Notes: generated from the sequence alone by a model not told the origin. 64,000 nucleotides of DNA from Anodontia alba (GCA_964016985.1 OZ024821.1:127929555-127993554); one strand, 5' to 3'. Shown: positions 23,483 to 34,278, counted from the first letter of the stretch. Translations and numbers: made by a program.

Positions 23483-23789
23483 ACACAAAATACTTTTTTT
23501 TCTTGAATTGGAAACAATTAATACCAATTCCTTTCCATTATTATCCAATCAGAGGCCTCCTTACATAAAATAACTACCCCGAGCTTCCCTACCCTTTTTG
23601 CTGGCATGAATATTCATGAATGAATTGGTTCCCTGTTCCCTGCAGCAAAGACAGATAAACAATAGCCAGGAGCTCGAAAAAATATCAATACCTGTAGGTA
23701 GGAAGGTATTATGTGTGTAATTGTCTCCCTTTTATTACGAAACCATGCAGAGAATTGTAATAAACATGGTTTTATATCCCATTCAACCA

Positions 23790-24015
23790 TTTTACATCTT
23801 TTTCAATAGTATTTCAGTCATACCAAGACAATAAAAGGATGACCATGGTTCATGAAATGGTGAATATCATGTATTGTTATAGTCTTTCAACAGTATTTCA
23901 GTCATACATGGAAAATTAATCAAGACAATGAAAGGATGAATATGGTTCATAAAAGGGTGAATATTATATATGGTTATAGCCTTTCAATAGTATTTCAGTC
24001 ATACATGAACAATTG
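23790..24015. repeat. ~110-bp tandem repeat, three copies
   Basis: AGTATTTCAGTCATAC recurs at 23811, 23891 and 23990 with shared GACAATAAAAGGATGA and GGTTATAGCCTTTCAA. Confidence 0.75.
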
Positions 24016-24840
24016 AAGGGTAAACATGTTATACAAAAGAAACTAACATTATTCATTGATCATAGTCACCATACATTGACTATTAAAACATTTTACAGTG
24101 GTCTACAGTACGACAAAAAACAGATCTTGTTATTAAAACTGATTATTTCAGGCCGCAAAAAAATCTCCCTCTTTTAGACCAGGATCTCCCTCCTAAAAAT
24201 TGCAGATTTCCCACTTTGTGTCCCAGAAAATATCACATGTATGGGCTGTGATTATCCACCTCATGACACTCACCTTATATGAGGCTGAAATCATCCACCC
24301 CATTTTGCAATTTTGAAATCAATAGAGCATGAGGCCATGATCAGCCACCCCACGACATTTACAATGGACAATGTTTTCTTATCTGACATTAAAATTTTAG
24401 CTTTTCAAAATTTAGAAGATTTACCGTAAGATGCGACAATTTAAGGGAGGTTCGTTTGTGCAAAGGCTACAACACATGTAATTATCAAATTTTCTTAAAG
24501 CAATTACAAAGAAAAAGCAGTGGAAAGAATTCATTTAAAGTTTATTATCACATTTAAATGGTTAAAACTGGTCATGGTTTATATCCTTATAAGATGCCAT
24601 AACAACAGTACAAAACGTATAAATTATGGTTCATCTGACAACACACTTTCATACATGCTTTCTACATTTACATGGTTAGTTAAAATCTTGCACTCACCAA
24701 AAATACATTAGATGTACAGCAAACATACAATAATCGCGAGAGACAGGGTGCTCTAATATGTGGGCTGCATCAAGTGAAAAAGTGCCTTCCAACATGCACA
24801 TGTGCAGATTCACATCACCCTGCACATGCACAAAGTCTCA
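24016..24840. other. Spacer; one CATCCACC repeat block
   Basis: CATCCACCTCATGACACTCA type repeat at 24250-24365; the remainder (24366-24840) has no recognised content. Confidence 0.45.
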
Positions 24841-24844
24841 TCCT

Positions 24845-25088
24845 GGGCCCGGTTGTTCAAAACTAACGATGCCGTTAGTTAACGATTCGTTAAAATTTAC
24901 ATCAAGTGGTACGCAAATATGCTGAAATTTTTTGCTGAAAAAATGTGAGTAGCTTTTGCAGTGCAAAAGCTACTCACATTTTTTCAGCAAAAAATTTCAG
25001 AATATTGTATATTGACTTCGCTAAAACAGTTAACGAAATGACCCTTAACGAGCTTGTTAAGCTAACGACGCTTTGAACAACTGGGCCC
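24845..25088 (+). mobile_element. P1 palindromic MITE
   Basis: GGGCCCGGTTGTTCAAA / TTTGAACAACTGGGCCC termini, central perfect palindrome GAGTAGCTTTTGCAGTGC around 24963 with TTTTTTGCTGAAAAAATG arms. Confidence 0.9.
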
Positions 25089-25134
25089 TGGCCTTTGCTC
25101 TCCATTGAAACATTCTATAGTATCCAAAAATTCT

Positions 25135-25363
25135 GGGCCCAGTTGTTCAAAGCGTCATTAGCTTAACGAGCTCGTTAACTGTTTTAGCCGATTCAATATA
25201 CAATATTCTGATATTTTTTGCTGAAAAAATGCGAGTAGCTTTTGCACTGCAAAAGCTACTCACATTTTTTCAGCAAAAAATTTCAGCATATTTGCGTATC
25301 ACTTGATGTAAATTTTAACAAATCGTTAACTAACGACATTGTTAGCTTTGAACAACTGGGCCC
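25135..25363 (-). mobile_element. P1 palindromic MITE, opposite orientation
   Basis: Only 46 bp from the previous P1 and inverted to it. Same termini and centre; left arm has CGTCATTAGCTTAACGAGC. Confidence 0.9.
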
Positions 25364-25365
25364 TG

Positions 25366-25445
25366 TTTGCAGACCGTGAAGGTCCTGATCAGACTGCGCA
25401 GATGCAGTGGCTGATCTAGACCTTCGCTATCCACATATGCCCAAA
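25366..25445. mobile_element. P7-like repeat
   Basis: GAAGGTCCTGATCAGACTGC / CTGATCTAGACCTTCGC hairpin abutting the P1 end. Similar at 33404-33478. Confidence 0.6.
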
Positions 25446-25633
25446 GACATTTCTGCATGGCGTGGCCTATGTTAGGCACTAAACTGAAGGTGAATGGATA
25501 CATCTGTAAAATTTTTGCGTCTACATTTGTACTTTGTTAAGGGAAATAACTTTTGCAGTTCAAAAACATATCTTTCAAAACTTGGGGCTACTCTTAAAGA
25601 AAGAAGTTTGCTCCCAGTACCTTTCTTTAGTTG

Positions 25634-25923
25634 GTTGGGTTGGAGCTTAACACTATTAAGGTCATGTTGAGATGGTCAGTTTACCTAATCACTCTTTTCT
25701 GGGCATGCTTAGTCCTCTTAGAGGTTAACCAGTACTTGTTCACATTCTTTGGCCACAAACTGATAACTGCCCTTCTTGAATCATTGGGAGGGAGACGATG
25801 ACCGTCGAAAACATTTCATGATCAATTTCACAAAAGATGTAGCCTAACCCAGCGGGAATCAAACTTACAACTTCCTGATCACCAGAGGATGTGCATCAAA
25901 CCTAGCCACCGAGGATGGCCTCC
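25634..25923 (-). mobile_element. SINE-1-like copy, old
   Basis: Reversed SINE-1 body (GGTCAGTTTACCTAATCAC, CTGCCCTTCTTGAATCA) ending in CTAGCCACCGAGGATGGCC; many substitutions in the head boxes. Confidence 0.8.
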
Positions 25924-26041
25924 TTTTCTTTAAATAAAGCCCCTGATGAGAAAGGAGGAAAATTTTTTATGTAAGAGTTATTTCCCTTGTTAAATTGTTG
26001 AGGTAGCCAGATTTGCCCGATTCCATCATTCTGGGATCCAT

Positions 26042-26290
26042 TTTAATGCTTAGCACTCTGGGTAGAAATTGCAGCAGATGACATATTGAAATAACTTCTT
26101 ATTTGTCCCTGAAAACAGGTTTTGACATGTCATGCAAACTCTCTCCAATGGAGATGAAAACAGATTTTGACATTTCATACAAATTGTCTATACAACAGGC
26201 ATGAAATGTCAAATCCTGTTTTCTGAGAAAAATAAGAAAAATATTATCAATCTGCTATCTGCTGAATTCACCCATAGAGTGGTAATGAAG
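26042..26290. mobile_element. P4 palindromic MITE with partial internal duplication
   Basis: Left arm repeated: AACAGGTTTTGACATGTCAT (26114) and AACAGATTTTGACATTTCAT (26159), then the right arm CATGAAATGTCAAATCC. Confidence 0.75.
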
Positions 26291-26419
26291 TAGTATAATG
26301 GTGGTATAGTTGGACCCTTTGATGGTTTCCAGGTTTATTTTTGTTTGTTTGTTGTTGTTTTTTTCTGTGTGTGTCACAAACATGTTTGAAATTAGGCAAC
26401 ATAACCATTTTCTTGACTC

Positions 26420-26660
26420 TTTTCGGACTTTATTAACCCGTTTTAGTCTGGAAACCCCCAAAAGGGTAATTGGCAAACACTGCAGACCCAGATCAGATGC
26501 CTCAGAATGTGGTGTCTGATCAGAGTCTACAATGTTTGCATTAACTACAGGAATTTCTATATAAACTATGGTAATAATAACAAGAGGCCCATGAGCCAAG
26601 ATTCGCTCACCTGATAAAAACTGACACTATCTGCATAGTGCATACCTGGAACTTCTTCCA
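26420..26660. mobile_element. P2b MITE
   Basis: TTAACCCGTTTTAGTCTGG start; hairpin GCAGACCCAGATCAGATGCC / complement; then CAGGAATTTCTATATAAACT as in the copy at 28150. A Helentron-like terminus sits at 26581. Confidence 0.65.
26579..26618 (-). mobile_element. Solo Helentron-like 3' terminus
   Basis: AACAAGAGGCCCATGAGCC then GCTCACCTGAT: only the 3' hairpin and subterminal repeat of the GCTCACCTGAGC family, about 38 bp, with no core or 5' end. Confidence 0.7.
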
Positions 26661-26875
26661 GTATTGCCACAGTATTAAACTTTGTAGCAGACAACATTCA
26701 ATTTTTTTTTCCATTTTTTTTTTTTTTTGAGAAAATAAGTACTGACATTTCATGTGAATCATCTGCCAAGCAGACGATTTAAATTAAATGTCAACAAATA
26801 TATTCTTTGAAAAATAAAAAAAATAAAAATATCATCTGCTGCAGTTGTGATTGGTGCTTTAAAGGTTGACAATTT
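26655..26875. mobile_element. P4 palindromic MITE
   Basis: TGCATACCTGG-side degraded; arms AGAAAATAAGTACTGACATT and complement around CTGCCAAGCAG; end GGTGCTTTAAAGGTTGAC. Confidence 0.65.
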
Positions 26876-27254
26876 TCCTTTTTTAACTCTATGGCAAATT
26901 TCATTTTCCTCGACAACTACAAAGTACTATGCTTTTGACATCTTTTGGAAAGATGTTTTTTTACTAAGCATTTTATTCTAAATATATAAATAAAATATTT
27001 GTGATTGACAATATCTTAACAGGAACCATTTGTCTTCCTTGTTTCTGTGCTTTGTTTTCAAACATTTCCTGTGCAATTCATTTTATGGCCAAAAATAGTC
27101 CTGACCTTTATCAACTTAATTTTTGGAAAACTGTTATTAGAAAATGGTTTCATCAGAGACGTTGTTTTTTTATTTATGGAAAAGTGAAAGAAGAAAATCA
27201 AGAAAACTTTTGTACAATTTCTTATTTAAAATTCCAGTCATTAATTCTGTCATA
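26876..27254. other. Spacer with an 84-codon open frame of no known family
   Basis: The plus-strand frame 27001-27255 (ATT-free start, low complexity) shows no motif, no splice context and no homology I recognise. Treated as non-coding. Confidence 0.4.
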
Positions 27255-27350
27255 ACCTATTGAAAACTGGAGACTCCTAAACGGGTAACTGGCAAACAGT
27301 GCAAACCCAGATCGGACGTCTGATCAGGGTCTCCACTGTTTGCAAATTGC
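27255..27350. mobile_element. P2b MITE, split
   Basis: GCAAACAGTGCAAACCCAGA / complement with most of the inner stem lost; its partner flank (ATACCTAAAATCGAAAATGG) reappears at 27645-27715 beyond a SINE. Confidence 0.65.
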
Positions 27351-27381
27351 TCAACTACTTTTCTTTTGGGATATCTACATC

Positions 27382-27632
27382 AGTTTTTTTTTTTTTTTTT
27401 TTTTTTTTTGATTTGGGTTTTACAGCCCTTTCAAGAATATTTCACTTATATTGAGCCCATCATTCATCAAAGGTGGGCGAAAAATGGAGAACCCAGGAAA
27501 AAACAACCTGACCATCCATAAGCAGAACTTGGCCTTCACACATGTGACCCGAGTGAGGCTCGAACCACAGCGTTGAGAAACCTAATGGATCAAGTCAACT
27601 CTCCTATCCATTAGGCTATGGGGGCCCGCTAT
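27382..27632 (-). mobile_element. SINE-2, tRNA-derived, poly(A) tail
   Basis: Minus strand: head with GGGCCCCCATAGCCTAATGG, B box GGTTCGAGCCTC, body, then about 22 A. Splits the P2b copy around it. Sisters at 28884 and 53368. Confidence 0.88.
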
Positions 27633-27951
27633 ATCTACTTCATATAGCCTGATATACCTAAAATCGAAAATGGACTCTTCCAATATATAGTATGGGAGAG
27701 TTTATTGGGATAATTATATAACATTCCTCTGGCTAAAACCATACCAACCTTTCACCATACATGATACAACTGCCTGAAATGACTAACTATTAATGATATC
27801 ATCATACAATCTTGAACAATCTAATCTCACTGACACTGACAATCCAACAATCATTTCTCATTAAAAATAATCTTAATTTTCAACAGTTTATATTTCTCAA
27901 GCATCATTTTATTTTATGTACAGAAAAAAGAGCCTGGCTATACATGTACTT

Positions 27952-28150
27952 TTAACCTTGAAGTGCTAAGCAAATTTGTAGCTCGATAACAAGAATGTTA
28001 TAAGTTTTTTATATTATTTTTCAGAAAAAATAAGACTTGACAGATTCACATGGAATGTCAAGCCTTATTTTCCCTGAAAAACAAAAATACAAAAACAGAA
28101 TAATAATAATAATAATAAATGTCATCTGCTGCAGTTGTGATTAGCAGTTT
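27952..28150. mobile_element. P4 palindromic MITE
   Basis: TTTTAACCTTGAAGTGCTAA start, CAGAAAAAATAAGACTTGAC arm, (AATAAT)n at 28100, end GCAGTTGTGATTAGCAG. Confidence 0.7.
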
Positions 28151-28378
28151 AACCCATTAATGCCTGGTCCCATGAATGGGACACTGACAAACAGTCTAGA
28201 CCCAGATCAGACGCCGCAGAATGCGGCGTCTGATCAGGGTCTAGACTATCTGCATTAAAGTCAGGAATTTCGATAAAACATGGTAATAATAAAAACTAAC
28301 CAGACACCTCTTCTATTAGAAATGGACCTGTCCAAAAACCTCAGGTAGAAGAATTCATTCAGCATAAATGGGTTAAGG
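28150..28378. mobile_element. P2b MITE
   Basis: TAACCCATTAATGCCTGG / AGCATAAATGGGTTAA ends. Very clean hairpin 28184-28248 with inner stem GACGCCGC AGAAT GCGGCGTC. Confidence 0.85.
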
Positions 28379-28434
28379 ATTAAATTAATATTTTATCAAG
28401 AAATGTCAACAAAGCATATTTACTCTAAATATCT

Positions 28435-28678
28435 GGGCCCAGTTGTTCAAAGCTAACGATGTCGTTAGATAACGATTCGTTAAAATTTACATCGAGTGAT
28501 ACGCAAATATGCTGAAATTTTTTGCTGAAAAAATGTGAGTAGCTTTTGCAGTGCAAAAGCTACTCACATTTTTTCAGCAAAAAATATCAGAATATTGTAT
28601 ATTGAATCCGCTAAAACAGTTAACAAAATGACCCTTAACGAGCTCGTTAAGCTAACGACGCTTTGAACAACTGGGCCC
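28435..28678 (+). mobile_element. P1 palindromic MITE
   Basis: GGGCCCAGTTGTTCAAAGC / complement termini; over 90 per cent like the copies at 24845 and 32234 by eye. Confidence 0.92.
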
Positions 28679-28680
28679 TG

Positions 28681-28873
28681 GACACCTTATCCTTACCATA
28701 CTTGCATAAAATTTTGGCAAGTCTTTTGTCCAGCCTGTTGATGCGTCTAAAAACTGATGGATGAGTGGCAAATAGTGCAGATCCTGATCATATGCAGTAT
28801 TCTGTGGCATCTGATCTGGGTCTACACTGTCTGCTCTGACATATCTGTCTGAATACTAAGTGTAAATACAGTA
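28681..28873. mobile_element. P2a MITE
   Basis: ACCTTATCCTTACCATACTT, GAGTGGCAAATAGTGCAGAT hairpin, CTAAGTGTAAATACAGTAAT end. Confidence 0.7.
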
Positions 28874-28883
28874 ATTACTTCTA

Positions 28884-29132
28884 ATTTTTTTTTTTTTTTT
28901 TTTTTTTTTTTGATTTGGGTTTTATGGCCCTTTCAAGAATAATTCATTTATATCAAGCCAATCATTCATCAAAGGTGGGCGAAAACTGGAGAACCTGGGG
29001 AAAAACCACTTGACCATCCGTAAGCAGAACATGGCTTTCCCACATGAGACCCAAGCAAGGCTTGAACCACAGCGGTGAGAAACCTAATGGATTAAGAGTC
29101 AACTCTCCTATCTACTAGGCTACGGGGGCCCA
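28884..29132 (-). mobile_element. SINE-2, poly(A) tail of about 27
   Basis: Minus strand head GGGCCCCCGTAGCCTAGTAG; B box GGTTCAAGCC. Target duplication AATTACTTCTAAT at 28870-28883 and 29136-29149. Confidence 0.9.
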
Positions 29133-29179
29133 CAATAATTACTTCTAATGTATAAACATATATTATTGTATCAAATTTA

Positions 29180-29400
29180 ACACATTTATGTCAAGTGGAC
29201 TCTTCCACCACAACTTTTCTGAATGGTCTATTTCCCCAAGGCAGGGTGTTTGGTTAGGTTTTATTATTACTATGTTTTATAGAAATTCCTACATTTAATG
29301 CAAACAGTGTAGAACCTGATCAGACACTACATTCTGCAGCATCTGATCTGGGTATGCAATGTTTGCCAATTACTATTTTGGGGATTTCCCAATTAACATG
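29180..29400. mobile_element. P2b MITE
   Basis: GCAAACAGTGTAGAACCTGA hairpin with inner stem ACACTACATTCTGCAGCATC (partly unpaired); flanks GGACTCTTCCACCACAAC and GGGGATTTCCCAATTAACAT. Confidence 0.7.
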
Positions 29401-29669
29401 GCAACCACTGCTGCCCTTTTATGAGTAATATTGCTAAGCTCTAGCAACACTGTCACTTTGTAACATGTAACAATGAATCCCTAGGCAAAGTTATTACTAT
29501 GGTTTATACAAAACACGTCTGCATACATTATAACTACAATGTAATTGTCACTAAACAGATGAAAAAAAACAACATAAAAATAACTCCTAAAAATTACTAA
29601 CTTATGGCTATCCCGCTTTTGAATAAGTGCAGGTAGCTGAAACTTACAGGTGGTAAGGTCAAAAGAAGA

Positions 29670-29890
29670 ATGTACAGTAATTCTCCAAAAATTTCATACA
29701 GCAAAATTTCCAATAAAATGGTATGTGCAAACAGTGCAGTCGCAGATCTGACTGCTCCTAAAGAAGCAGTCTGATCAGGATCTATACTATTTGCTATTCC
29801 AGCAAAACTTTTGTGACACAAATGCATAAAAAGCAAAATTTAGGCAAAAAAGTACAGAATAAAGTGTTCCAAATTTTAGGAAATTTGCCG
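29670..29890. mobile_element. P2d MITE
   Basis: GCAAACAGTGCAGTCGCAGA hairpin with inner stem GACTGCTCC / AGAAGCAGTC; right flank AAAATTTAGGCAAAAAAGTA matches the copy at 56940. Confidence 0.7.
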
Positions 29891-30049
29891 CAATAAAAGC
29901 ATAACAAAGCACTATCTAACAGGCAACCAACAGCAAACTATTATCAAAAATCTCTTGTTCCTCGCTTTACACTAATTTTCCACAAATTCTTCCATGAGCC
30001 TTGGCAAGCAAAAAGTTGTCTTCAGTCATATGTTGACAGCAAAGATCCA

Positions 30050-30289
30050 TGGCCCAGTTGTTCAAAGCTGTTATTAACGAGCTTGTTAAGGGTGATTTCG
30101 TTAACTGTTTTAGCAGATTCAATACACAATATCCTGAAATTTTTTGCTGAAAAAATGTGAGTAGCTTATGCACTGCAAAAGCTACTCACATTTTTTCAGC
30201 AAAAAATTTCAGCATATTTGCATATCACTCGATGTAAATTTTAACGAATCGTTAACTAACGACATCCTTAGCTTTGAACAACTGGGCCC
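30050..30289 (-). mobile_element. P1 palindromic MITE, reverse orientation
   Basis: TGGCCCAGTTGTTCAAAGC start (first G lost) and AACAACTGGGCCC end; central GAGTAGCTTATGCACTGC. Confidence 0.88.
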
Positions 30290-30706
30290 AGGTCAGCTTG
30301 TGCATTCAGGAAAGTGAAGGCCCAGGTAAGTTTGTCAGATCAGTGTATTTACTATCTGCCTACAGAATAATGGCAGATCGGAGCGAGTAATCTCATGGGT
30401 CAAACCACAGGAGGGGTATTTTGCACAAAGGTCAAAAAACAAAACACTTATTATTATATTAAAGGATGTGCAACAATTATTTATTATTTTCATTTTTTTT
30501 TTTTTGTTGTTGTTGTTTTATATTGCAAATCAAATAATAAATAATTTAGCTTATTCCCTTTTTGTATAATGCTCTCTTCAAAATCTTTTTAAATTTGAGG
30601 TGTAAATTGTCCGTTAAATACATGGTCTTATAATGTTAAGAACCAAGTGTATTTGGTTATTAGGAACCTGTGTAGGTGATTTGTGGGCTGCAAACACCCA
30701 TTACCC
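30290..30706. other. Spacer without recognised features
   Basis: T-run and TTG repeats near 30490-30520; nothing coding. Confidence 0.45.
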
Positions 30707-30708
30707 AG

Positions 30709-30812
30709 CTAGCATTCTACGTAAATCTACATCAGGCCGTCATCGGCTCGTCAGCTACCCTGACGGGCCGATGACGGCCCGATATAGATTTACGTAGAAT
30801 GCTGACTGGGAG
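30709..30812. mobile_element. 104-bp perfect-looking hairpin MITE
   Basis: Arms CAGCTAGCATTCTACGTAAA and complement with inner GGCCGTCATCGGCTCGTCAG, 4-base loop CTAC. Much more GC-rich than its surroundings; single copy in the window. Confidence 0.8.
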
Positions 30813-30861
30813 ATACCATAGAATGAATCAATGGCTGGCAAGTGGCCTTGTGTGCAAGATG

Positions 30862-31074
30862 ATCTGATTATGATGATTTGGTGTTTTATGTCCCTTTCAA
30901 CACTATCTAAGCCATATCAAAACAATGGAAGTGTGATAATAAAAGGCTCTGTGCAAAGAAGCACCTTACAGTCATGGGTAGAATTTTGCCTCCAGTGGGA
31001 TTCGAACACTGGACCTCATGATCCGAAGTCTGGAGCACCAACCAATCGACCATCTGGTCACTTCACAGGATGAT
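30862..31074 (-). mobile_element. SINE-3, tRNA-derived
   Basis: Minus strand head with GAC CAGATGGTCGATTGG A-box region and B box AGTGTTCGAATCCCAC; body ends AACACCAAATCATC. Related copies at 58204 and 58740. Confidence 0.8.
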
Positions 31075-31123
31075 CTGTGCTCTTAACATATGCTCAAAGA
31101 CAACTTTTCATTAGACACAGCTG

Positions 31124-31373
31124 GTATGTGTTTGTTTGTTGGTGTTGAGGTTTTATGGCCCAGTCAACCCAATGGGGTCATGTCGTTCACGGTCGGTTTA
31201 CCCAACACACTTTTACTGGGCAGACTTAGTCCTCTAAGCAGTTATCCAGTCTTGTGCACATTCTTTCACCAGAAACTGACAACTGCCCTTCTTGAATTAG
31301 CAGAAAGGAGAGAATGAATGTAGAAAGTATTTCATGATCAATCTCCATGAAAGAATGTTGCCGACCGGTGGGG
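31124..31373 (-). mobile_element. SINE-1, 5'-truncated
   Basis: Reversed tail and body, stopping at GTTGCCGACC; A and B boxes absent. Perfect 14-bp target duplication ACAGCTGGTATGTG at 31110 and 31374. Confidence 0.9.
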
Positions 31374-31389
31374 ACAGCTGGTATGTGAA

Positions 31390-31850
31390 TAACAAGAATG
31401 TGTATAAATTCTGAAATTAATGGTTATTTTTCTATATAATCTAAATAAAAATATTTGGCAACAACATTTTGGGGTCTGATTTATACAGAAAAAGGACCAT
31501 TTATGGTCATTTTTCTATATAATCTATACATTTTTCTTTGGATACAGATACAACAGAGTTCTTAAGCAAACATGATCTTTGCTATGGATCCCAGAAATTG
31601 TGTTATAATGAGGCTGCGATGTATTCTCACAACTAAGCTAAGAAATTGGGCCATTTACAACAGTCTATAATTTACAATATTTTAATCATTAACCTGCCAA
31701 ATTTCAATATTAAAGCAGTCAACATTTTAAACTATTTTAGTCAAGAAACAGGGCTTGGAATTTTAAGCAAATCTGTGGATATGATCTGCATCATATATTA
31801 AGTCCTGTTTCCCAAGAGAACAAAAATGACTCCTAGATCTTCATAAGATG
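31390..31850. other. Spacer with one short inverted pair
   Basis: AAACAGGGCTTGGAATTTTA (31746) is partly inverted at 31797; TTTTTCTATATAATCTA occurs twice (31426, 31511). No gene. Confidence 0.45.
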
Positions 31851-31854
31851 CATT

Positions 31855-32010
31855 TTTAAATGAAAGAATTTCACAGTTTTTTTCTTATTTCTCAATAAAA
31901 ACCTATGTTGTGGGTACTCATTAGAAGTGCCCCAATGAGGCACTTCTAATGAGTACCCACAGCATAGGTTTTTATGGAGAAATAAGAAAAATAATATGTA
32001 CATGTCTGGA
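31855..32010. mobile_element. P5 palindromic MITE
   Basis: Near-perfect palindrome 31885-31992: GTGGGTACTCATTAGAAGTG / complement around CCCCAATGAGG, flanked by TTTTTCTTATTTCTC and GAGAAATAAGAAAAATA. Confidence 0.88.
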
Positions 32011-32233
32011 TACTCCATTTCTCTAGAGTGATATATAATAATTATAATAGTAACAGTAACAATAATGACATCTGTCTACTAATTTTACAAACAGCATTTT
32101 AATGGGTTAAGTTTACAAAAAAAGAAAAAAAAAAGAGATAAAAATCTTACTTTACAAAAATACATATACTACAGAAGAGTAACAGTATATTTACATTTGA
32201 TTTGAGTCCAAGCCACTATTACAAATGAAGTCT

Positions 32234-32477
32234 GGGCCCAGTTGTTCAAAGCTAACGATGTCGTTAGTTAACAATTCGTTAAAATTTACAGCGAGTGATA
32301 CGCAAATATACTGAAATTTTTTGCTGAAAAAATGTGAGTAGCTTTTGCAGTGCAAAAGCTACTCACATTTTTTCAGCAAAAAATATCAGAATATTGTATA
32401 TTGAATCTGCTAAAACAGTTAACGAAATGACCCTTAACGAGCTCGTTAAGCTAACGATGCTTTGAACAACTGGGCCC
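32234..32477 (+). mobile_element. P1 palindromic MITE
   Basis: GGGCCCAGTTGTTCAAAGC and complement; central GTAGCTTTTGCAGTGC. Confidence 0.92.
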
Positions 32478-32484
32478 TGGTTTT

Positions 32485-32600
32485 TAATGCTTAGCATACT
32501 GGGTAAAAATGCCAGAAGACAACATTTTGAAATATTTTTCTTATTTTTTGCCAAAAATAGGCTTTGGTATTTCATACAAATTGTCTCCAGATAAAAAGCA
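32485..32600. mobile_element. P4 MITE, left half
   Basis: TTAATGCTTAGCATACTGGG and TTGGTATTTCATACAAATTG; ends just past the axis. Confidence 0.7.
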
Positions 32601-32694
32601 GCAAATACCATAGCAGGATATTCAGATTCTTAACTGTTCACACACAGCTCCATATAAGATGAAAACTGTGACCATAATTTAGGACAATTCTCTT

Positions 32695-33056
32695 AACCCT
32701 TGTCCTGTTGAACCAAGAAATACCATGCCTTTGCAAACAGTGTAGATCCAGATCACTTGGCTTCTGACACTTGGCACTGTTTGTCATTAAGTACAGTCAA
32801 ACCTGTCCTAAAGGCCACCTGTATTAAGCAATCACCTGCCTTTAAAGGCCACTATTTCTGATTCCATTAAAGGTAAAGAAGTAAATCTACCTTTATTAAG
32901 CAAGCACCTGTCTTAAGCAACCAATTTTTGGCTTTCCCATAGGTGCTTGCTTCACTGTATGTAAATTTATATCAACAACCTGGATCAAGTAATCTGATTG
33001 GCTGAAAATTGGAAGTGGGCGTGGCATCTTAATTTATTCAGCAAGATAAGGGTTAA
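32695..33056. mobile_element. P3 MITE carrying a nested TA-flanked MITE
   Basis: TTAACCCTTGTCCTGTTGAA / TTCAGCAAGATAAGGGTTAA ends; the central hairpin lost part of its second arm; the element is split at 32794-32957. Confidence 0.88.
32794..32957. mobile_element. Tigger-like (pogo) MITE nested in P3
   Basis: Ends CAGTCAAACCTGTC and TGCTTCACTG, flanked by TA on both sides (32792-32793, 32958-32959). Interior pieces CTGTATTAAGCAATCACCTG. Without it the P3 copy reads ATTAAGTATGTAAA, matching ATTAAGTATGTGAA at 11450. Confidence 0.85.
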
Positions 33057-33537
33057 TCTTTCGGGTACTCACTTGAATCACCTACCAATGCATTTTCAAA
33101 GGGTATCCATAAGATATGCTTTGGAGCAAAAGTACCAAAAAAAGTATCTTTTCAATACTCCCTTTATCTGGATCAAAGGTATAACTGAGATCGGGCATGT
33201 TTACTGCAAATGCATGTACATGTATCATTCACCTATCATTTATATGGTAAATCTGAAAATACAACTGAGCCACGACTTGAGAAAATGTGTCATTGGGGTA
33301 GATGCAGACATTAAAGATCCTGGTCAGCCAGCAAAGATATATAGTCTGATCACGAACTTTGCCGTACTTCTTTATCTTCTATAGTACCCAATGATTCTAT
33401 AAGTGGACAGTGAAGGTCCTGATCCGACTGCAAAGATGTGCAAGCTGATCTGTGCCTTTGTTGTCCACATACGCCCCAAGCATGTTTTCCCATGGTGTGA
33501 CCCAATTCATATATATTAGTACGACCCAATTCATATA

Positions 33538-33862
33538 CAGTCGAACCTCGTTATCTCGAACTCGCTTATTTCGAATTATCGCTTATCTCGAAGTGAAAAT
33601 CTGGTCCCTGCTTTAACATGAAACTATGAGAACAGGTAAAAAAATAATGTGGAAAAGAGGAGAAATTGCTCCTCAGGATCCACATTATTTTATATATATA
33701 TTTCTAACTTCAGGAGTCAAATTACATATTCATTTGTTAAATGTGGTTGTTCAATTTATTGTTTTCCTCACTCTCTCAACTCTGATATGTCGAATTACGG
33801 ATACATGTATCTCGAAGTGTTTCAGTAAGTCCCTTGGAATTCGAGATAATGGGAGTCGACTG
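33538..33862. mobile_element. Tigger-like MITE, TCGAACCTCGTTATCTCG family
   Basis: Ends CAGTCGAACCTCGTTATC and GATAATGGGAGTCGACTG, flanked by TA. Repeated TATCTCGAA motifs inside. Open frames over it (33626-34045) have no transposase motif. Confidence 0.85.
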
Positions 33863-34065
33863 TACATTAGTAATAGTATTAGTTTATTCTGTCTTGTGTG
33901 CATCATTCTTTCAACAAATGTACTACCCTGTATCAGGTCATTCACTAGAATCTTTGATTTTATATTGCACTCACATTCTCGCTCCAAACAGGCAACTTAT
34001 TCTGATTTTTTTTTTTCTATTTTCTCCAAAGAAATATATATGTAAATTGTATTCAGATCACAAAA

Positions 34066-34278
34066 TTAACCCTGGTCCTGCAGAACCATGATATACACTG
34101 TTTTTGCAAACGGTGCAGATCCAGATCAGTTGGCTTCTGAAGAAGCCATTTGATCTGGATCTGCACTGTTTGTCATTTAGTTTAGTGAATTGTATCAGCA
34201 ACCTGGATCAAGTAATCTGCTTGGCTGAAAATTAGAAGTGGGTGTGGCATCTTAATTCATTCAGCATGGCAATGGTAA
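34066..34278. mobile_element. P3 MITE
   Basis: TTAACCCTGGTCCTGCAGAA start; hairpin GTGCAGATCCAGATCAGTTG with GCTTCTGAAGAAGC; end TTCATTCAGCATGGCAATGG. Confidence 0.85.

Noticed and set aside
33626..34045. 139-codon frame, possible membrane protein
   Set aside because: Overlaps a TA-flanked MITE and its edge; hydrophobic by AT-richness, no homology recognised.
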